From CAVPNY01 sp963706905 (GTDB lineage Bacteria; Chloroflexota; Anaerolineae; Anaerolineales; UBA4823), in assembly GCA_963706905.1 (NCBI GenBank), contig CAVPNY010000007.1, positions 37,480 through 101,479 of the forward strand: a stretch of 64,000 bases of DNA, read 5' to 3'. The notes under the pieces are model-generated. The model was not told where the DNA came from, did not search any database, and saw nothing but the letters and a program-made list of their open reading frames with translations. The position numbers were made by a program, and so were the translations under genes. Each line of letters starts with the position of its first letter. The stretch's first letter is position 1. Below are positions 32,441 through 41,740 of this stretch, piece by piece.

Positions 32441-34072
32441 ATGGCCATGTCTGTATTTGATCCTATCCAGATCGAAATATTCAAACTACTGTATGCATCC
32501 ATAGCAGAAGAGATGGGTGTGCTACTGCGAAAAGCCAGCTATTCCCCAAATATTAAAGAACGGCGCGATTTTTCCTGTGCTGTGTTCGACGTAAAAGGAA
32601 ATATGATCGCCCAGGCTGCGCACATCCCTGTCCACCTGGGAGCAATGCCTTTATCAGTGCGATCAGCGCTTGACAGGTTCTATCAAACAGAGGTGGGATT
32701 CCAGCCGGGTGATGTAATCGTACTCAACGATCCATTTCATGGTGGAACACATCTCCCAGATATTACTTTCATTTCACCTGTTTTTACCGATCCCGAACCT
32801 GGAGAAAACCTGGATCAAGGCCCGAGGATGATTGGGTTTGTTGCCAATCGGGCTCACCATGCTGACGTGGGGGGAATGACTCCGGGATCGATGCCAGTTG
32901 CGAGAGAGATTTTCCAGGAAGGTCTAATTATCCCGCCAGTTAAACTGTTTGAAGCGGGAAACATCAATCAATCTGTATGGGATTTAATCCTGGCGAATGT
33001 ACGGACGCCAGAAGAACGCGCCGGCGATTTATGGGCGCAACTGGCAGCCAATCAGCGAGGAGTGGAAAGGTTACGTGAGTTCGCTGGAAAGTATGGCGTG
33101 GCTGAACTCGAAGCAATTATGCAGGCTTTGCTTTCCTATACAGAGAGAATGACGCGCCAACTCTTGTCAAATATTCCAAATGGGGTTTACAAGTATACTG
33201 ACTATCTCGATGACGATGGACTTTGTGACCACCCGATTCCAATCACTGTATCGATCACAATCAGTGATGACTATGCCGTTATTGACTTTACTGGTTCTGC
33301 CTCTCAGCAACAAGGTAGTGTGAATGCAGTTTACGCCATCACGTTATCGGCGGTTTTCTACGTATTTCGATGTCTGTTAGACCTGGATGTGCCTAATAAT
33401 TCAGGCTGCCTGGCGCCGATTGAAATTATTGCTCCACCTGGGACAATTGTGAATGCCATTCATCCAGCGCCGGTGGCGGGTGGGAATGTAGAGACTTCTC
33501 AACGGATTGTTGATGTGTTGTTAGGAGCATTATCCAAAGCGCTGCCTGCAAAGGTCCCAGCTGCCAGTCAGGGAACCATGAATAATCTCACCATTGGAGG
33601 ATGGGATAGTGATCGAGGTGCGGCTTTTACTTATTATGAGACAATTGGCGGCGGAACGGGTGCGGGACCTTGGGGAGATGGTGTATCCGCGATCCACTCA
33701 CACATGACAAACACACTGAACACACCAATTGAAGCTCTGGAATATGCCTACCCGTTACGGGCAATCCGCTACGCGATTAGGGTTGATTCTGGTGGAAAAG
33801 GTCAATTTAGGGGAGGAGATGGATTGATCAGAGAGTTGCAGGTGCTCTCTTCTGCCCAACTCACCTTATTGACCGATCGTCGCCGGTTATCCCCATACGG
33901 TATTGCAGGTGGCCAACCAGGAACTCGGGGAGAGAATAAATTGATCCGCAGCGGTGAAGAGATTATCCTGCCAGGAAAAGGTAGTATCGATCTCCAATCG
34001 GGCGATGTGATTAGCATTGAGACTCCAGGAGGCGGAGGGTTTGGAAAATCAGAGGAAGGTAAAGTGAGTTAA
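32441..34072 (+). CDS. hyuB: Hydantoinase B/oxoprolinase subunit B
   Basis: A 543-residue HyuB-family subunit, the partner of HyuA. Family segments: SPNIKERRDFSCAVFD, NDPFHGGTHLPDITF, ANRAHHADVGGMTPGS and GGGTGAGPWGDG. The start codon directly follows the prs stop (TGA-ATG), so translation is coupled. Its end overlaps the tail of the convergent gene at 34069 by 4 bp. Confidence 0.92.
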   Translation: MAMSVFDPIQIEIFKLLYASIAEEMGVLLRKASYSPNIKERRDFSCAVFDVKGNMIAQAAHIPVHLGAMPLSVRSALDRFYQTEVGFQPGDVIVLNDPFHGGTHLPDITFISPVFTDPEPGENLDQGPRMIGFVANRAHHADVGGMTPGSMPVAREIFQEGLIIPPVKLFEAGNINQSVWDLILANVRTPEERAGDLWAQLAANQRGVERLREFAGKYGVAELEAIMQALLSYTERMTRQLLSNIPNGVYKYTDYLDDDGLCDHPIPITVSITISDDYAVIDFTGSASQQQGSVNAVYAITLSAVFYVFRCLLDLDVPNNSGCLAPIEIIAPPGTIVNAIHPAPVAGGNVETSQRIVDVLLGALSKALPAKVPAASQGTMNNLTIGGWDSDRGAAFTYYETIGGGTGAGPWGDGVSAIHSHMTNTLNTPIEALEYAYPLRAIRYAIRVDSGGKGQFRGGDGLIRELQVLSSAQLTLLTDRRRLSPYGIAGGQPGTRGENKLIRSGEEIILPGKGSIDLQSGDVISIETPGGGGFGKSEEGKVS

Positions 34073-34488
34073 TGCTGGCGAGCAGCGAGCTTTTCCCAGG
34101 CGCCATCCCATGGAGTACCTAACGCGTGCCGTTTAGGTAATTTTACTGAATTCAATTTTGAAGCTAAATCAACACAGGATTGAGCAACTTTTTCCCAATC
34201 CTCTCCCTGTAAAGCCTGACGAAGATCCTTGGAAATCTTGAGTGTCCAGCTCCAGTCCAAGCGGTAACGGTCTGCTTTGATCCAATAACCTCTCTTTTCC
34301 CAGGCCAGGACAGAATCCTCCACCGTTTGATTGATCTGCTCTAATGTGATGATCATAAACGCAACCAAATCTTGTGATTTCAAATTTGGTTCAGATTGTT
34401 GAGCAAGTTCTCGAAGCGCTAGAACAGTTGCGCGGGTCAATTGGTTGCGTTCTTTCCCGACCCCATTGATTTGGATAACACGACTCAA
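34069..34488 (-). CDS. Conserved hypothetical protein, 139 aa
   Basis: Not recognised. A soluble, mostly helical protein (TRATVLALRELAQQSE, WSWTLKISKDLRQAL) without cysteine motifs, signal or membrane segment. It begins with TTG at 34488, supported by a perfect AGGAGG 6 bases upstream and a promoter (ATGGAC-17-TATAAT, 34532-34504). It has a pattern of two helical halves, possibly a small structural or regulatory protein. Confidence 0.7.
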   Translation of the reverse strand: MSRVIQINGVGKERNQLTRATVLALRELAQQSEPNLKSQDLVAFMIITLEQINQTVEDSVLAWEKRGYWIKADRYRLDWSWTLKISKDLRQALQGEDWEKVAQSCVDLASKLNSVKLPKRHALGTPWDGAWEKLAARQH

Positions 34489-34503
34489 ATTAACCTCCTA
34501 TTG

Positions 34504-34532
34504 ATTATAGCTATACGCAAATCTATGTCCAT
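34504..34532 (-). promoter_or_regulatory. Promoter of the hypothetical gene at 34069
   Basis: On the minus strand ATGGAC (34532-34527), 17 bp, TATAAT (34509-34504). It is divergent from the tRNA-Leu promoter. Confidence 0.5.
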
Positions 34533-34557
34533 CAGGTCGAAATATTATATCCGATTA

Positions 34558-34586
34558 TTGACGTAGCCTACTCTATTGCGTATAAT
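34558..34586 (+). promoter_or_regulatory. tRNA-Leu promoter
   Basis: TTGACG (34558-34563), 17 bp, TATAAT (34581-34586), close to the sigma-70 consensus; the tRNA begins 11 bases after the -10 element. Confidence 0.85.
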
Positions 34587-34596
34587 GCGCTGCTAC

Positions 34597-34678
34597 GGGG
34601 AAGTGCTGGAATTGGCAGACAGGCGTGACTTAGGATCACGTGCCGAAAGGCGTGAGGGTTCAAGTCCCTCCTTCCCCA
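34597..34678 (+). tRNA. tRNA-Leu (anticodon TAG)
   Basis: Acceptor stem GGGGAAG / CTTCCCC with discriminator A, anticodon stem CGTGA / TCACG around loop CTTAGGA, a long variable arm (TGCCGAAAGGCG) as in class II tRNAs and a T arm GAGGG-TTCAAGT-CCCTC. CCA is not encoded. Confidence 0.96.
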
Positions 34679-34822
34679 TTCTCATCTGTGCTTTTGACAA
34701 AGCAAGGCTCATAGGTCTTGAGCTTATTGTTTATGAACTAGCCAGATCTTTTTCTGGAATCGTTGCGGATTAGTTGGATGATATAATCACCCAACTATCA
34801 ATTCGGTATAAGGAAGCCAATC

Positions 34823-36295
34823 TTGAAAATTGAATCCCAACCATTAGAAGACCACCAGGTGAAGGTGGTTGTTGAATTTGAGCCCGAGCTACTAGAGCAA
34901 GCCAAACATCGGGCAGCCCGGCAAATTGCCAAACGAACTAAGATACCTGGATTCCGTCCTGGAAAAGCGCCATACAACATCGTTCAAAGGCATGTTGGTG
35001 ACGAGGTGCTTGTTGAAGAAGGGGTAGAAATTCTGATCAACGACCAGTATCCTGAAGTCTTAAAGGAAGCAGATATCCATCCATATGGACCGGGGAAACT
35101 TGAGAACATCCGTAGTATGGATCCGCTGATCCTGGAATTTGTGGTCCCCCTGGCGGCTAATGTAGAATTGGGCGATTATCGATCAGTACGTTTTCCATAT
35201 GAACAGCCAGTTGTTTCGGAGCAGGAAATTGATGCGGTTATCCAAAACCTCCGCCAGCGCATGGCCGTCGAAGAAAAAGTAGATCGCCCTATCGGTGAAG
35301 GCGATCGAGCTCATTTGCGATTGTCAGGATTTAGACAGAACGAAGATGGAAGTGGCAATTCACCGCTTATATCAGAGCGTAGCCACAACCTGTTGATAGC
35401 CTTAAAAAGCGAAGATAATCGTAGTGAGTGGCCGTTTCCTGGTTTCTCTCGGGAACTGATTGGCATGACGAAAGGCGATCACCGAACATTGGTATACACT
35501 TTCCCTGAAGAGACCGATTACGATTCTCTGCGAGGGGTGACTGCTACATTTGAAGTCGAAGTTGAGGACGTTCTATCTCGGACATTCCCAGAACCAAATG
35601 ATGAATTCGCTCAGACGGTCGGTGATTATGAGAATTTTGAAGCCCTTCTCAATGATGTCCGTGAGACATTGAGCAGGCAGGCCACTGAAAACTATAATAA
35701 TGAGTTCGATGAACAAGTTGTTTCCACGATTATTGCTCAATCAACTGTGAAATTTCCTCCACAGATGCTTGATGATGAGACCGACGAGGTGCTCCATCAA
35801 ATGGGTCACAGGCTGGAAAACCAAGGACTAGATCTCGAGACATATAAAAAGACGCGTGGAATTGACGATCAAGTCCTACATGAAGAAGCTAAGCCCGTTG
35901 CAGAGACGCGCATCAAACGTTCTTTGGTACTTTATAAAATTGCCACTGAAGAAAAAATTGAAGTTGAGCAGGATGAGCTCCAGGCAGAGACAGAGCGCAC
36001 ACTTGAAGCTATGGCAAGTTATATGGATAAAGAGCAGATGCGCCGGTTAACTTCCGACCAGAATTACGTCTCCAATATGGTTGGAAACATCATGGCAGAA
36101 ATGCGCGTTGAAAAGACTCTTGAATTGCTACGCTCAATCGCCAGGAGTGAATCAGATTCTTCTAAAGATACAGCAACTGAAGAACCAGGAACAGACCAGG
36201 CTTTAGAGGCAAAGAAGGCTCCTAAGGCAAAATCAAAGAAACAAACCACACAAAAAAGAAAAAGTAAGGAAGGAAAAGTAGATGAACCCGCTTGA
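34823..36295 (+). CDS. tig: Trigger factor
   Basis: A 490-residue ribosome-bound chaperone. The ribosome-docking signature GFRPGKAPYNIV is near residue 47; the FKBP-like PPIase domain (about 155-250) and the helical C-terminal domain follow. It has an extra Lys/Ala/Thr-rich tail of about 50 residues. The start is TTG at 34823, with AAGGA 8 bases upstream. It overlaps clpP by 14 bp; clpX, often next in line, is not here. Confidence 0.94.
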   Translation: MKIESQPLEDHQVKVVVEFEPELLEQAKHRAARQIAKRTKIPGFRPGKAPYNIVQRHVGDEVLVEEGVEILINDQYPEVLKEADIHPYGPGKLENIRSMDPLILEFVVPLAANVELGDYRSVRFPYEQPVVSEQEIDAVIQNLRQRMAVEEKVDRPIGEGDRAHLRLSGFRQNEDGSGNSPLISERSHNLLIALKSEDNRSEWPFPGFSRELIGMTKGDHRTLVYTFPEETDYDSLRGVTATFEVEVEDVLSRTFPEPNDEFAQTVGDYENFEALLNDVRETLSRQATENYNNEFDEQVVSTIIAQSTVKFPPQMLDDETDEVLHQMGHRLENQGLDLETYKKTRGIDDQVLHEEAKPVAETRIKRSLVLYKIATEEKIEVEQDELQAETERTLEAMASYMDKEQMRRLTSDQNYVSNMVGNIMAEMRVEKTLELLRSIARSESDSSKDTATEEPGTDQALEAKKAPKAKSKKQTTQKRKSKEGKVDEPA

Positions 36296-36893
36296 TATTC
36301 AATCGTTAATCCCGATGGTAATAGAGACCACCGGTCGTGGCGAACGAGCATTCGATATATACTCCTTGTTGCTGCGAAACCGTTTAGTATTTCTCGGCAC
36401 TCCGATCAACGATCAAGTAGCAAACTTGATTGTTGCTCAACTTTTATTCCTCAACCAGGAAGACCGGGAAGCACCCATAAACATGTATATCAATTCCCCT
36501 GGTGGGCAAGTATATGCAGGATTAGCAATTTACGATGCGATGCAAATGATCTCAAATCCGATCAGCACGGTTGCTGTCGGTGTAACGGCTTCGTTTGGTA
36601 CAGTTCTTCTTGCTGCTGGGACGAAAGGTCAGCGTTATGCCCTTCCCCATGCGACTATCCATTTACACCAACCTTTGGGGGGTGCTCAAGGCCAGGTTAC
36701 AGATATTGAAATCCAGGCTAAAGAATTCCTGCGCCTTCGAACAAAATTGAATGAAATCCTAGTTCACCACACCGGTCAACCGACTGAAACAATAGAACGG
36801 GACACGGAGCGTGATTTCTGGATGGATTCAAAGATGGCCGTTGATTACGGAATTGTCGACCAGGTTCTGGATGCCCAGGCGAAACCTGAGTAA
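36282..36893 (+). CDS. clpP: ATP-dependent Clp protease proteolytic subunit
   Basis: A 203-residue ClpP serine protease forming the proteolytic barrel. Catalytic Ser104 in GVTASFGTVLLAAG, His129 in ATIHLHQPLGG and Asp in the RDFWMD region; NSPGG oxyanion strand at 71-75. The usual ASMG is ASFG here. It is coupled to tig. Confidence 0.95.
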   Translation: MNPLDIQSLIPMVIETTGRGERAFDIYSLLLRNRLVFLGTPINDQVANLIVAQLLFLNQEDREAPINMYINSPGGQVYAGLAIYDAMQMISNPISTVAVGVTASFGTVLLAAGTKGQRYALPHATIHLHQPLGGAQGQVTDIEIQAKEFLRLRTKLNEILVHHTGQPTETIERDTERDFWMDSKMAVDYGIVDQVLDAQAKPE

Positions 36894-36924
36894 TCCAGAT
36901 TAATTCAACTGAATTACTTTTAAT

Positions 36925-36953
36925 GGCCGGATGGCATGCTTTTCCATCCGGCC
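36925..36953 (+). terminator. Hairpin after clpP
   Basis: A perfect 10-bp stem, GGCCGGATGG / CCATCCGGCC, with a 9-base loop. It is followed by TTATAATT, a weak T tract that also provides a TATAAT -10 element (36955-36960) for the next gene. Confidence 0.6.
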
Positions 36954-36988
36954 TTATAATTGATACATTCCCCGCATGGATCTTTAGA

Positions 36989-37801
36989 ATGGATGAGCAC
37001 CGAATTCTAGAAATTGGAAAACAGATTAAAGCCTTGATTCTCGATATGGATGGGGTATTATGGCGGGAAACCCAACCGATCGGTAATCTTCGAGAGATCT
37101 TCTCGACCATTCAGGTAAATGGATGGAGCGTTGTCTTAGTTACGAATAACGCCACAAAATCTACTGAGCAGTATGTCGACAAACTTAAGAGTTTTGGGGT
37201 AGACGTAGAGGGTAGCCAGATCGTGACGACTGCAACGACAACCAGCTATTATTTGTCATTAATATACCCGTCGGGAGGTCCGGTGTATGTTATCGGGGAG
37301 GAAGGGTTGTTGAACACCCTCGAAGAATATGGCTTTTATCTTTCTGAAGAAAATCCAGTTGCCGTGATATCCAGCCTGGATCGCACCCTCACCTACCAGA
37401 AATTGCGAAAAGCATCCCATCTTATCAATTCCGGTAGTCTGTTTATAGGGACAAACCCTGATCGGGCGCTTCCCACGCCGGAAGGATTAATTCCTGGAGC
37501 AGGATCAATTCTAGCTGCTTTGGAAAAGGCAACCGGAAAGCATGCCAAAGTGATCGGGAAGCCATTTCCGGATATGTTTCAGTTTGCACTTTCCCGGTTG
37601 GAAGTTCGTCCGCAGGAGGCGCTTGTAGTCGGAGATCAGCTCGAAACCGATATTGTCGGCGGACAGGCAGCCGGCTGTTATACTGCGCTAGTTCTGACTG
37701 GCGTTTCATCGAAGGAAGCAGCCGAATCTGCAGACCCTGGTCCTACATTGATAGAATCAGATCTGACTTCTTTGATCAGTAAACTCGCTATATGGAAATA
37801 A
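36989..37801 (+). CDS. HAD-IIA family phosphatase (NagD/PGP-like)
   Basis: A 270-residue HAD hydrolase. Motif I DMDGVLW with the nucleophile Asp near residue 18, motif II TNNATKS, motif III Lys in IGKPFPDMF and motif IV GDQLETDIVGG. The cap is of the C2 type, as in p-nitrophenylphosphatase, NagD or phosphoglycolate phosphatase. Substrate not assignable. The ATG at 36989 is used because the in-frame upstream frame lies in the terminator hairpin. It overlaps rlmN by 10 bp. Confidence 0.88.
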   Translation: MDEHRILEIGKQIKALILDMDGVLWRETQPIGNLREIFSTIQVNGWSVVLVTNNATKSTEQYVDKLKSFGVDVEGSQIVTTATTTSYYLSLIYPSGGPVYVIGEEGLLNTLEEYGFYLSEENPVAVISSLDRTLTYQKLRKASHLINSGSLFIGTNPDRALPTPEGLIPGAGSILAALEKATGKHAKVIGKPFPDMFQFALSRLEVRPQEALVVGDQLETDIVGGQAAGCYTALVLTGVSSKEAAESADPGPTLIESDLTSLISKLAIWK

Positions 37802-38859
37802 ATCCCTACTTCTACGATCTGGATTTCACGCAGTTATCAGAAATTCTTCAATCTTGGGGAGAGCCGGCTTATCGCGCTCAACAGGTGTGGCGAGCGAAAT
37901 ACAGGAATTTGGTTGCGACACCTGGTGAAATCCTTAATATCCCAAAAACATTGCGCAACCAAATTAATGAGTATTTTCAATTTTCCCATCTTGAACCTAA
38001 GACTGCTCTGCAATCGAAAGATGGAGAGACAATCAAAACCTTATTCCGGTTGCCTGATAATTACGCGATCGAAGCGGTATTAATGCGCTATGAAGAGCGG
38101 AACACACTATGTATATCCACTCAATCTGGTTGCGCAATGGGATGCGTCTTCTGCGCTACCGGTCAGATGGGTTTTCGGAGAAATCTAAGTAGTGGCGAGA
38201 TTGTCGAGCAGGTAATCTATTATGCGCGCCAGCTCAGACAAGCCAATCAGGCTATCACGAATGTTGTGTTGATGGGGATGGGCGAGCCCTTCCATAACTA
38301 TGATGCATGCATGGCTGCTATCGATCGAATGAATCACCCAGAAGGTCTTGGGTTAGGCGCCAGACGGTTTACTATCTCTACAGTAGGTCTGGTGCCAATG
38401 ATCAAGCGTTTTGCTAATGAGCATCGTCAGGTAAATCTGGCAATTTCCTTGCACGCTACGGATAATGAAACTCGGGAACGTCTCCTTCCAATCAATAAGA
38501 AGTATCCATTGGAAGAACTCCTCAAATCTTGTCGAGAATATGTCGATAAAACACACCGCCGGATAACTTTTGAATGGGCCTTAATTCAGGATGTAAATGA
38601 TTCCGTTGAGCAAGCTCACCAGTTAGGTCGATTGCTTAGCGGTCTGCTTTGCCATGTAAATGTGATTCCACTTAATCCGACCCGTGGATATACGGGTGCG
38701 GCAACGACTCAAGCACGGGCAAATGAATTCCAGAAAGAGCTCGAACGGCTTGGAATCCCATGCACGATCCGTATTCGTAGAGGTATCGATATCCATGCAG
38801 GCTGTGGTCAATTGGCTGTGGCAAGTTCTACTGGCTCATTAAATAAACTACCAGATTGA
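37792..38859 (+). CDS. rlmN: 23S rRNA (adenine2503-C2)-methyltransferase RlmN
   Basis: A 355-residue radical SAM enzyme that methylates A2503 of 23S rRNA and A37 of some tRNAs. Cluster motif C114-x3-C118-x2-C121 (QSGCAMGCVFCATG), GMGEP and the C-terminal resolving Cys in DIHAGCGQL. Length and order are canonical. Confidence 0.96.
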   Translation: MEINPYFYDLDFTQLSEILQSWGEPAYRAQQVWRAKYRNLVATPGEILNIPKTLRNQINEYFQFSHLEPKTALQSKDGETIKTLFRLPDNYAIEAVLMRYEERNTLCISTQSGCAMGCVFCATGQMGFRRNLSSGEIVEQVIYYARQLRQANQAITNVVLMGMGEPFHNYDACMAAIDRMNHPEGLGLGARRFTISTVGLVPMIKRFANEHRQVNLAISLHATDNETRERLLPINKKYPLEELLKSCREYVDKTHRRITFEWALIQDVNDSVEQAHQLGRLLSGLLCHVNVIPLNPTRGYTGAATTQARANEFQKELERLGIPCTIRIRRGIDIHAGCGQLAVASSTGSLNKLPD

Positions 38860-38895
38860 GTCTTGCGGGAAATTATGTCAGGTGGGAGGTTGACG

Positions 38896-39795
38896 ATGAA
38901 AGCTAAAGTAATCCTGAATCCTTATGCCGGTCGCTGGCTTGCCCGGCAACGATGGGCAGAAGCAGAAGCTGCTTTGAAGGCCGCAAATGTCGATTTTGAG
39001 TTTGAGCAAACCAATGGACCAGGACACGGTATCAGCTTGGCCTGTGAGGCTGTCCACCAGGGTTACAATCCGATCATCTCTGCTGGGGGGGATGGAAGTA
39101 TCAGCGAGGTGATCAATGGTATCTTACAGGCAAGTGAACCAGGAAATACCCCGTTTTTTGGTGTGATACCGCTTGGCACAGCTAATGATCTGGTTGACAA
39201 CCTGAAAATACCGAAGGATTTGAACGCAGCAGCCCAAGTGATCGCTTCTGGGAATGTCAGATTTATGGATATCTGCCAGGTTAACGGACGTTATTTTGAT
39301 AATAATGCGGCAATAGGTCTGGAACCTTATATCACATTAATCCAGCAACGCATTACTCGCTTGAAAGGAACGCTGCGCTATGTTGTCGCGGCCTTATTGG
39401 GAATCAAGGATAACCCTCAATGGACCATGCATCTCACTTGGGAAGGGGGCTCCTATGATGGTCCGGTAACCCTTGTCACGGTAGGAAACTCTCCCCGCAC
39501 TGGCGGCGTGTTTTATATGACGCCACATGCCGATCCGTTCGATGGTAAACTCACCTTTGTGCACGCATTTATGCCCACACGTTCCGCAATCTTGCGCCTG
39601 CTGCCGCGCACGATGAAACCTTTGGAAGGTAGTTATGTGGAGCATCCAGCAGTTCATGAAATATCTACCACCTGGTTAAGAGTGCAGGCTGAACAACCCA
39701 CACCAGCCCACGCAGATGGAGAGATTTTTTCGACCAGTATAACGAATTTGGAATACAGCGTAATCCCTGAGCGGTTGCCTATTCTACTGCCATAG
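38896..39795 (+). CDS. Diacylglycerol kinase family lipid kinase
   Basis: A 299-residue DAGK-catalytic protein. NPYAG near the N-terminus, GGDGSISEVING and PLGTANDL are the nucleotide-binding motifs; the C-terminal beta-sandwich ends with PAHADGE. The ATG at 38896 follows GGGAGG, so a start at 38863 is rejected. Lipid substrate unknown; the next gene overlaps no bases and may share the mRNA. Confidence 0.9.
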   Translation: MKAKVILNPYAGRWLARQRWAEAEAALKAANVDFEFEQTNGPGHGISLACEAVHQGYNPIISAGGDGSISEVINGILQASEPGNTPFFGVIPLGTANDLVDNLKIPKDLNAAAQVIASGNVRFMDICQVNGRYFDNNAAIGLEPYITLIQQRITRLKGTLRYVVAALLGIKDNPQWTMHLTWEGGSYDGPVTLVTVGNSPRTGGVFYMTPHADPFDGKLTFVHAFMPTRSAILRLLPRTMKPLEGSYVEHPAVHEISTTWLRVQAEQPTPAHADGEIFSTSITNLEYSVIPERLPILLP

Positions 39796-39801
39796 GAGTT
39801 T

Positions 39802-40548
39802 GTGAAGGGTCGTTACCAGCAAAATTGCATGTCCGTATCAGATCGCCGCTCCTGGATTAATTCACTGTTTGGTTGGTTGTTAAAATCATTCTTTTGGTTA
39901 TTGTATAACCCATTTGCCTGGACATACGATTGGGTTGCCTGGATCGTATCCCTGGGCAGCTGGAATGAATGGGTCCGAACTGTGATTCCATTCCTTCCTA
40001 ATGGGCCTATTCTTGAAATTGGCCATGGACCGGGACATCTACAGCTGGCATTGTTAAAATCAGAGAAAGAGGCTTTCGGCTTGGATCTAAGCTCTTCGAT
40101 GGGTAAGATAGCCCGAAATCGACTTAGAAGAGCTCATGTTTCAACCCCTCTTGTCCGAGGAACTGCGTTTGACATTCCATTGCCAAGTGAATATTTCGGA
40201 TCTGTCGTGGCAACCTTTCCCACTGAATATATAGCAAGCTACCAAACTCTGCACGAGATTATGCGTGTCTTGAAGCCAAATGGGCGACTGGTTATCCTGC
40301 CCTATGCATGGATCACTGGCAATAGTTGGCTGGAAAAGCTGGCAGCCTGGATTTTCCGAGTGACCGGGCAGGCACCCAGTCTGTCTCCAAATGGAGAAGC
40401 GCCTTCCGGCATCCACGAAGAATGGATCCGAAGATTAGTAAATGCCGCACAACAGCTTGGCTATGGTATTACCTATAACCATGTCACTTTGCAAACTAGC
40501 CGTGTTTTGATCTTGCTTGCAGAAAAAGTGAATCTTCATGCAAATTAA
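39802..40548 (+). CDS. Class I SAM-dependent methyltransferase
   Basis: A 248-residue methyltransferase starting at GTG 39802 after AGGAG, with an ATG alternative at 39829. Residues 18-55 are very hydrophobic with many Trp and may bind the membrane. The SAM site GPILEIGHGPGHLQLAL is followed by FGLDLSSSM and a promoter-strand region MRVLKPNGRLVILPYAW. It follows the lipid kinase by 6 bp, which hints at lipid methylation, an inference. Confidence 0.85.
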   Translation: MKGRYQQNCMSVSDRRSWINSLFGWLLKSFFWLLYNPFAWTYDWVAWIVSLGSWNEWVRTVIPFLPNGPILEIGHGPGHLQLALLKSEKEAFGLDLSSSMGKIARNRLRRAHVSTPLVRGTAFDIPLPSEYFGSVVATFPTEYIASYQTLHEIMRVLKPNGRLVILPYAWITGNSWLEKLAAWIFRVTGQAPSLSPNGEAPSGIHEEWIRRLVNAAQQLGYGITYNHVTLQTSRVLILLAEKVNLHAN

Positions 40549-40585
40549 GAAACTTTGGATGCTTGGGTGGGTGTAAAATAAATGC

Positions 40586-41296
40586 ATGGAAATTTATGTC
40601 GGCATTTCGAAGATAAATAAGTACGCGGTTTCTGAAAGTGGCGATACTGTCGAAGTTGTCGAGCGTCCGAATGGGGGTTTATCAGTTGTTCTGGCTGATG
40701 GTCAGAGTTCTGGTCGGGGAGCAAAAACGGTTTCTACCCTGGTAGTTCGGAAAGTGATCGCCTTGTTAGCTGAGGGTGTTCGAGATGGAGCAGCTGCCAG
40801 AGCCGCCTCTGATTACCTGTATACTGAGCGGGGAGGTAAAGTATCGTCTACGTTGAATATTCTTTCCGTAGATCATCAGACAAAAACCGTGGTTATCACG
40901 CGAAATAATCCTTCCGCTGTGATTCTGGCGCGGAATGAAGCAATCCAAACCCTTGACGAACCCAGCATCCCTATCGGTCTTTACCGGGGAACACGACCGA
41001 TCATTAACGAGATCCCCCTCGAAATCGGCCTGACCGCAATGATTTTCACCGACGGGCTGGTTCATGCAGGCGACAGGTATGGTCAATCGATGGATGTGCC
41101 CACAAACCTGCAAGCCCTCCTTGATGAAGAGGACCCACCTGCTCAATCAGTCGCTGATTCGATATTAGAACATGCTATTCATCTGGATCGAGGTCGTCCA
41201 GTTGATGATATCAGTGTTGTGGTGTTGAGGGTTACCGGTTCAATGGGGGATTCCATACGTCGCATGACAATCCGTTTACCATTAGGTATTGATTGA
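40586..41296 (+). CDS. SpoIIE-family serine phosphatase (PP2C-like)
   Basis: A 236-residue single-domain phosphatase: metal-binding Asp in VVLADGQSSGRGA, MIFTDGLVHAG and VDDISVVVLRV. It would dephosphorylate anti-sigma-antagonist-type proteins, but none is adjacent. A TAAAAT element (40574-40579) ends 6 bases before the ATG, so the mRNA may be leaderless. The stop overlaps the next gene by 8 bp. Confidence 0.85.
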   Translation: MEIYVGISKINKYAVSESGDTVEVVERPNGGLSVVLADGQSSGRGAKTVSTLVVRKVIALLAEGVRDGAAARAASDYLYTERGGKVSSTLNILSVDHQTKTVVITRNNPSAVILARNEAIQTLDEPSIPIGLYRGTRPIINEIPLEIGLTAMIFTDGLVHAGDRYGQSMDVPTNLQALLDEEDPPAQSVADSILEHAIHLDRGRPVDDISVVVLRVTGSMGDSIRRMTIRLPLGID

Positions 41297-41687
41297 TTTT
41301 CCAGACAAGAATCAGGAGGGCAAAACGCTTATTGGTATAGTCGGCCCTTGTTCTGCGGGGAAAACCACACTGATCCAGGGACTCAGAGCCCAGGGTTTTA
41401 CAGCGCGCCATATAGCCCAGGAGCATTCATTTGTGCCAGATATGTGGAGGCGGATTACAGATCCAGATGTTTTAATATATCTGGAAGTGTCTTATGAAGT
41501 ATCTATGCGACGCCGCCAATTGGGTATGTCAAGTGAGGAATTCGGGCAACAATTAGAACGCTTATTGCATTCCCGCCAACATGCTGATTTCATATTAAAT
41601 ACAGATGAGTTTAAATCCCGAAGAGGTTCTAGAGCAAGTGCAGGATTTCCTGGCAAAGAAATCTGCATAATCCCCGAATTTCAATGA
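41289..41687 (+). CDS. P-loop nucleotide kinase-like protein, C-terminal frameshift
   Basis: A 132-residue frame from TTG 41289. Walker A GPCSAGKTTL (near residue 19-28) and a small-kinase-like body (DPDVLIYLEVSYEVSMRRR). After about residue 107 the frame loses sense (EFKSRRGSRASAGFPG). Removing one base of the TTTAAA run at 41610-41615 restores NPEEVLEQVQDFLAKKSA and a stop at 41670, giving 126 residues. So the annotated C-terminus is probably an artefact of a 1-base insertion. Function unknown. Confidence 0.65.
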   Translation: MIDFPDKNQEGKTLIGIVGPCSAGKTTLIQGLRAQGFTARHIAQEHSFVPDMWRRITDPDVLIYLEVSYEVSMRRRQLGMSSEEFGQQLERLLHSRQHADFILNTDEFKSRRGSRASAGFPGKEICIIPEFQ

Positions 41688-41699
41688 AAACATGAATAA

Positions 41700-41728
41700 T
41701 GGACAAGCCTTAGCTTCAGGAGTATAAT
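41700..41728 (+). promoter_or_regulatory. secD promoter
   Basis: TGGACA (41700-41705), 17 bp, TATAAT (41723-41728). The predicted start of transcription is near 41735, just before the leader hairpin at 41741-41757. Confidence 0.75.
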
Positions 41729-41740
41729 GCCTAGGTTCTC

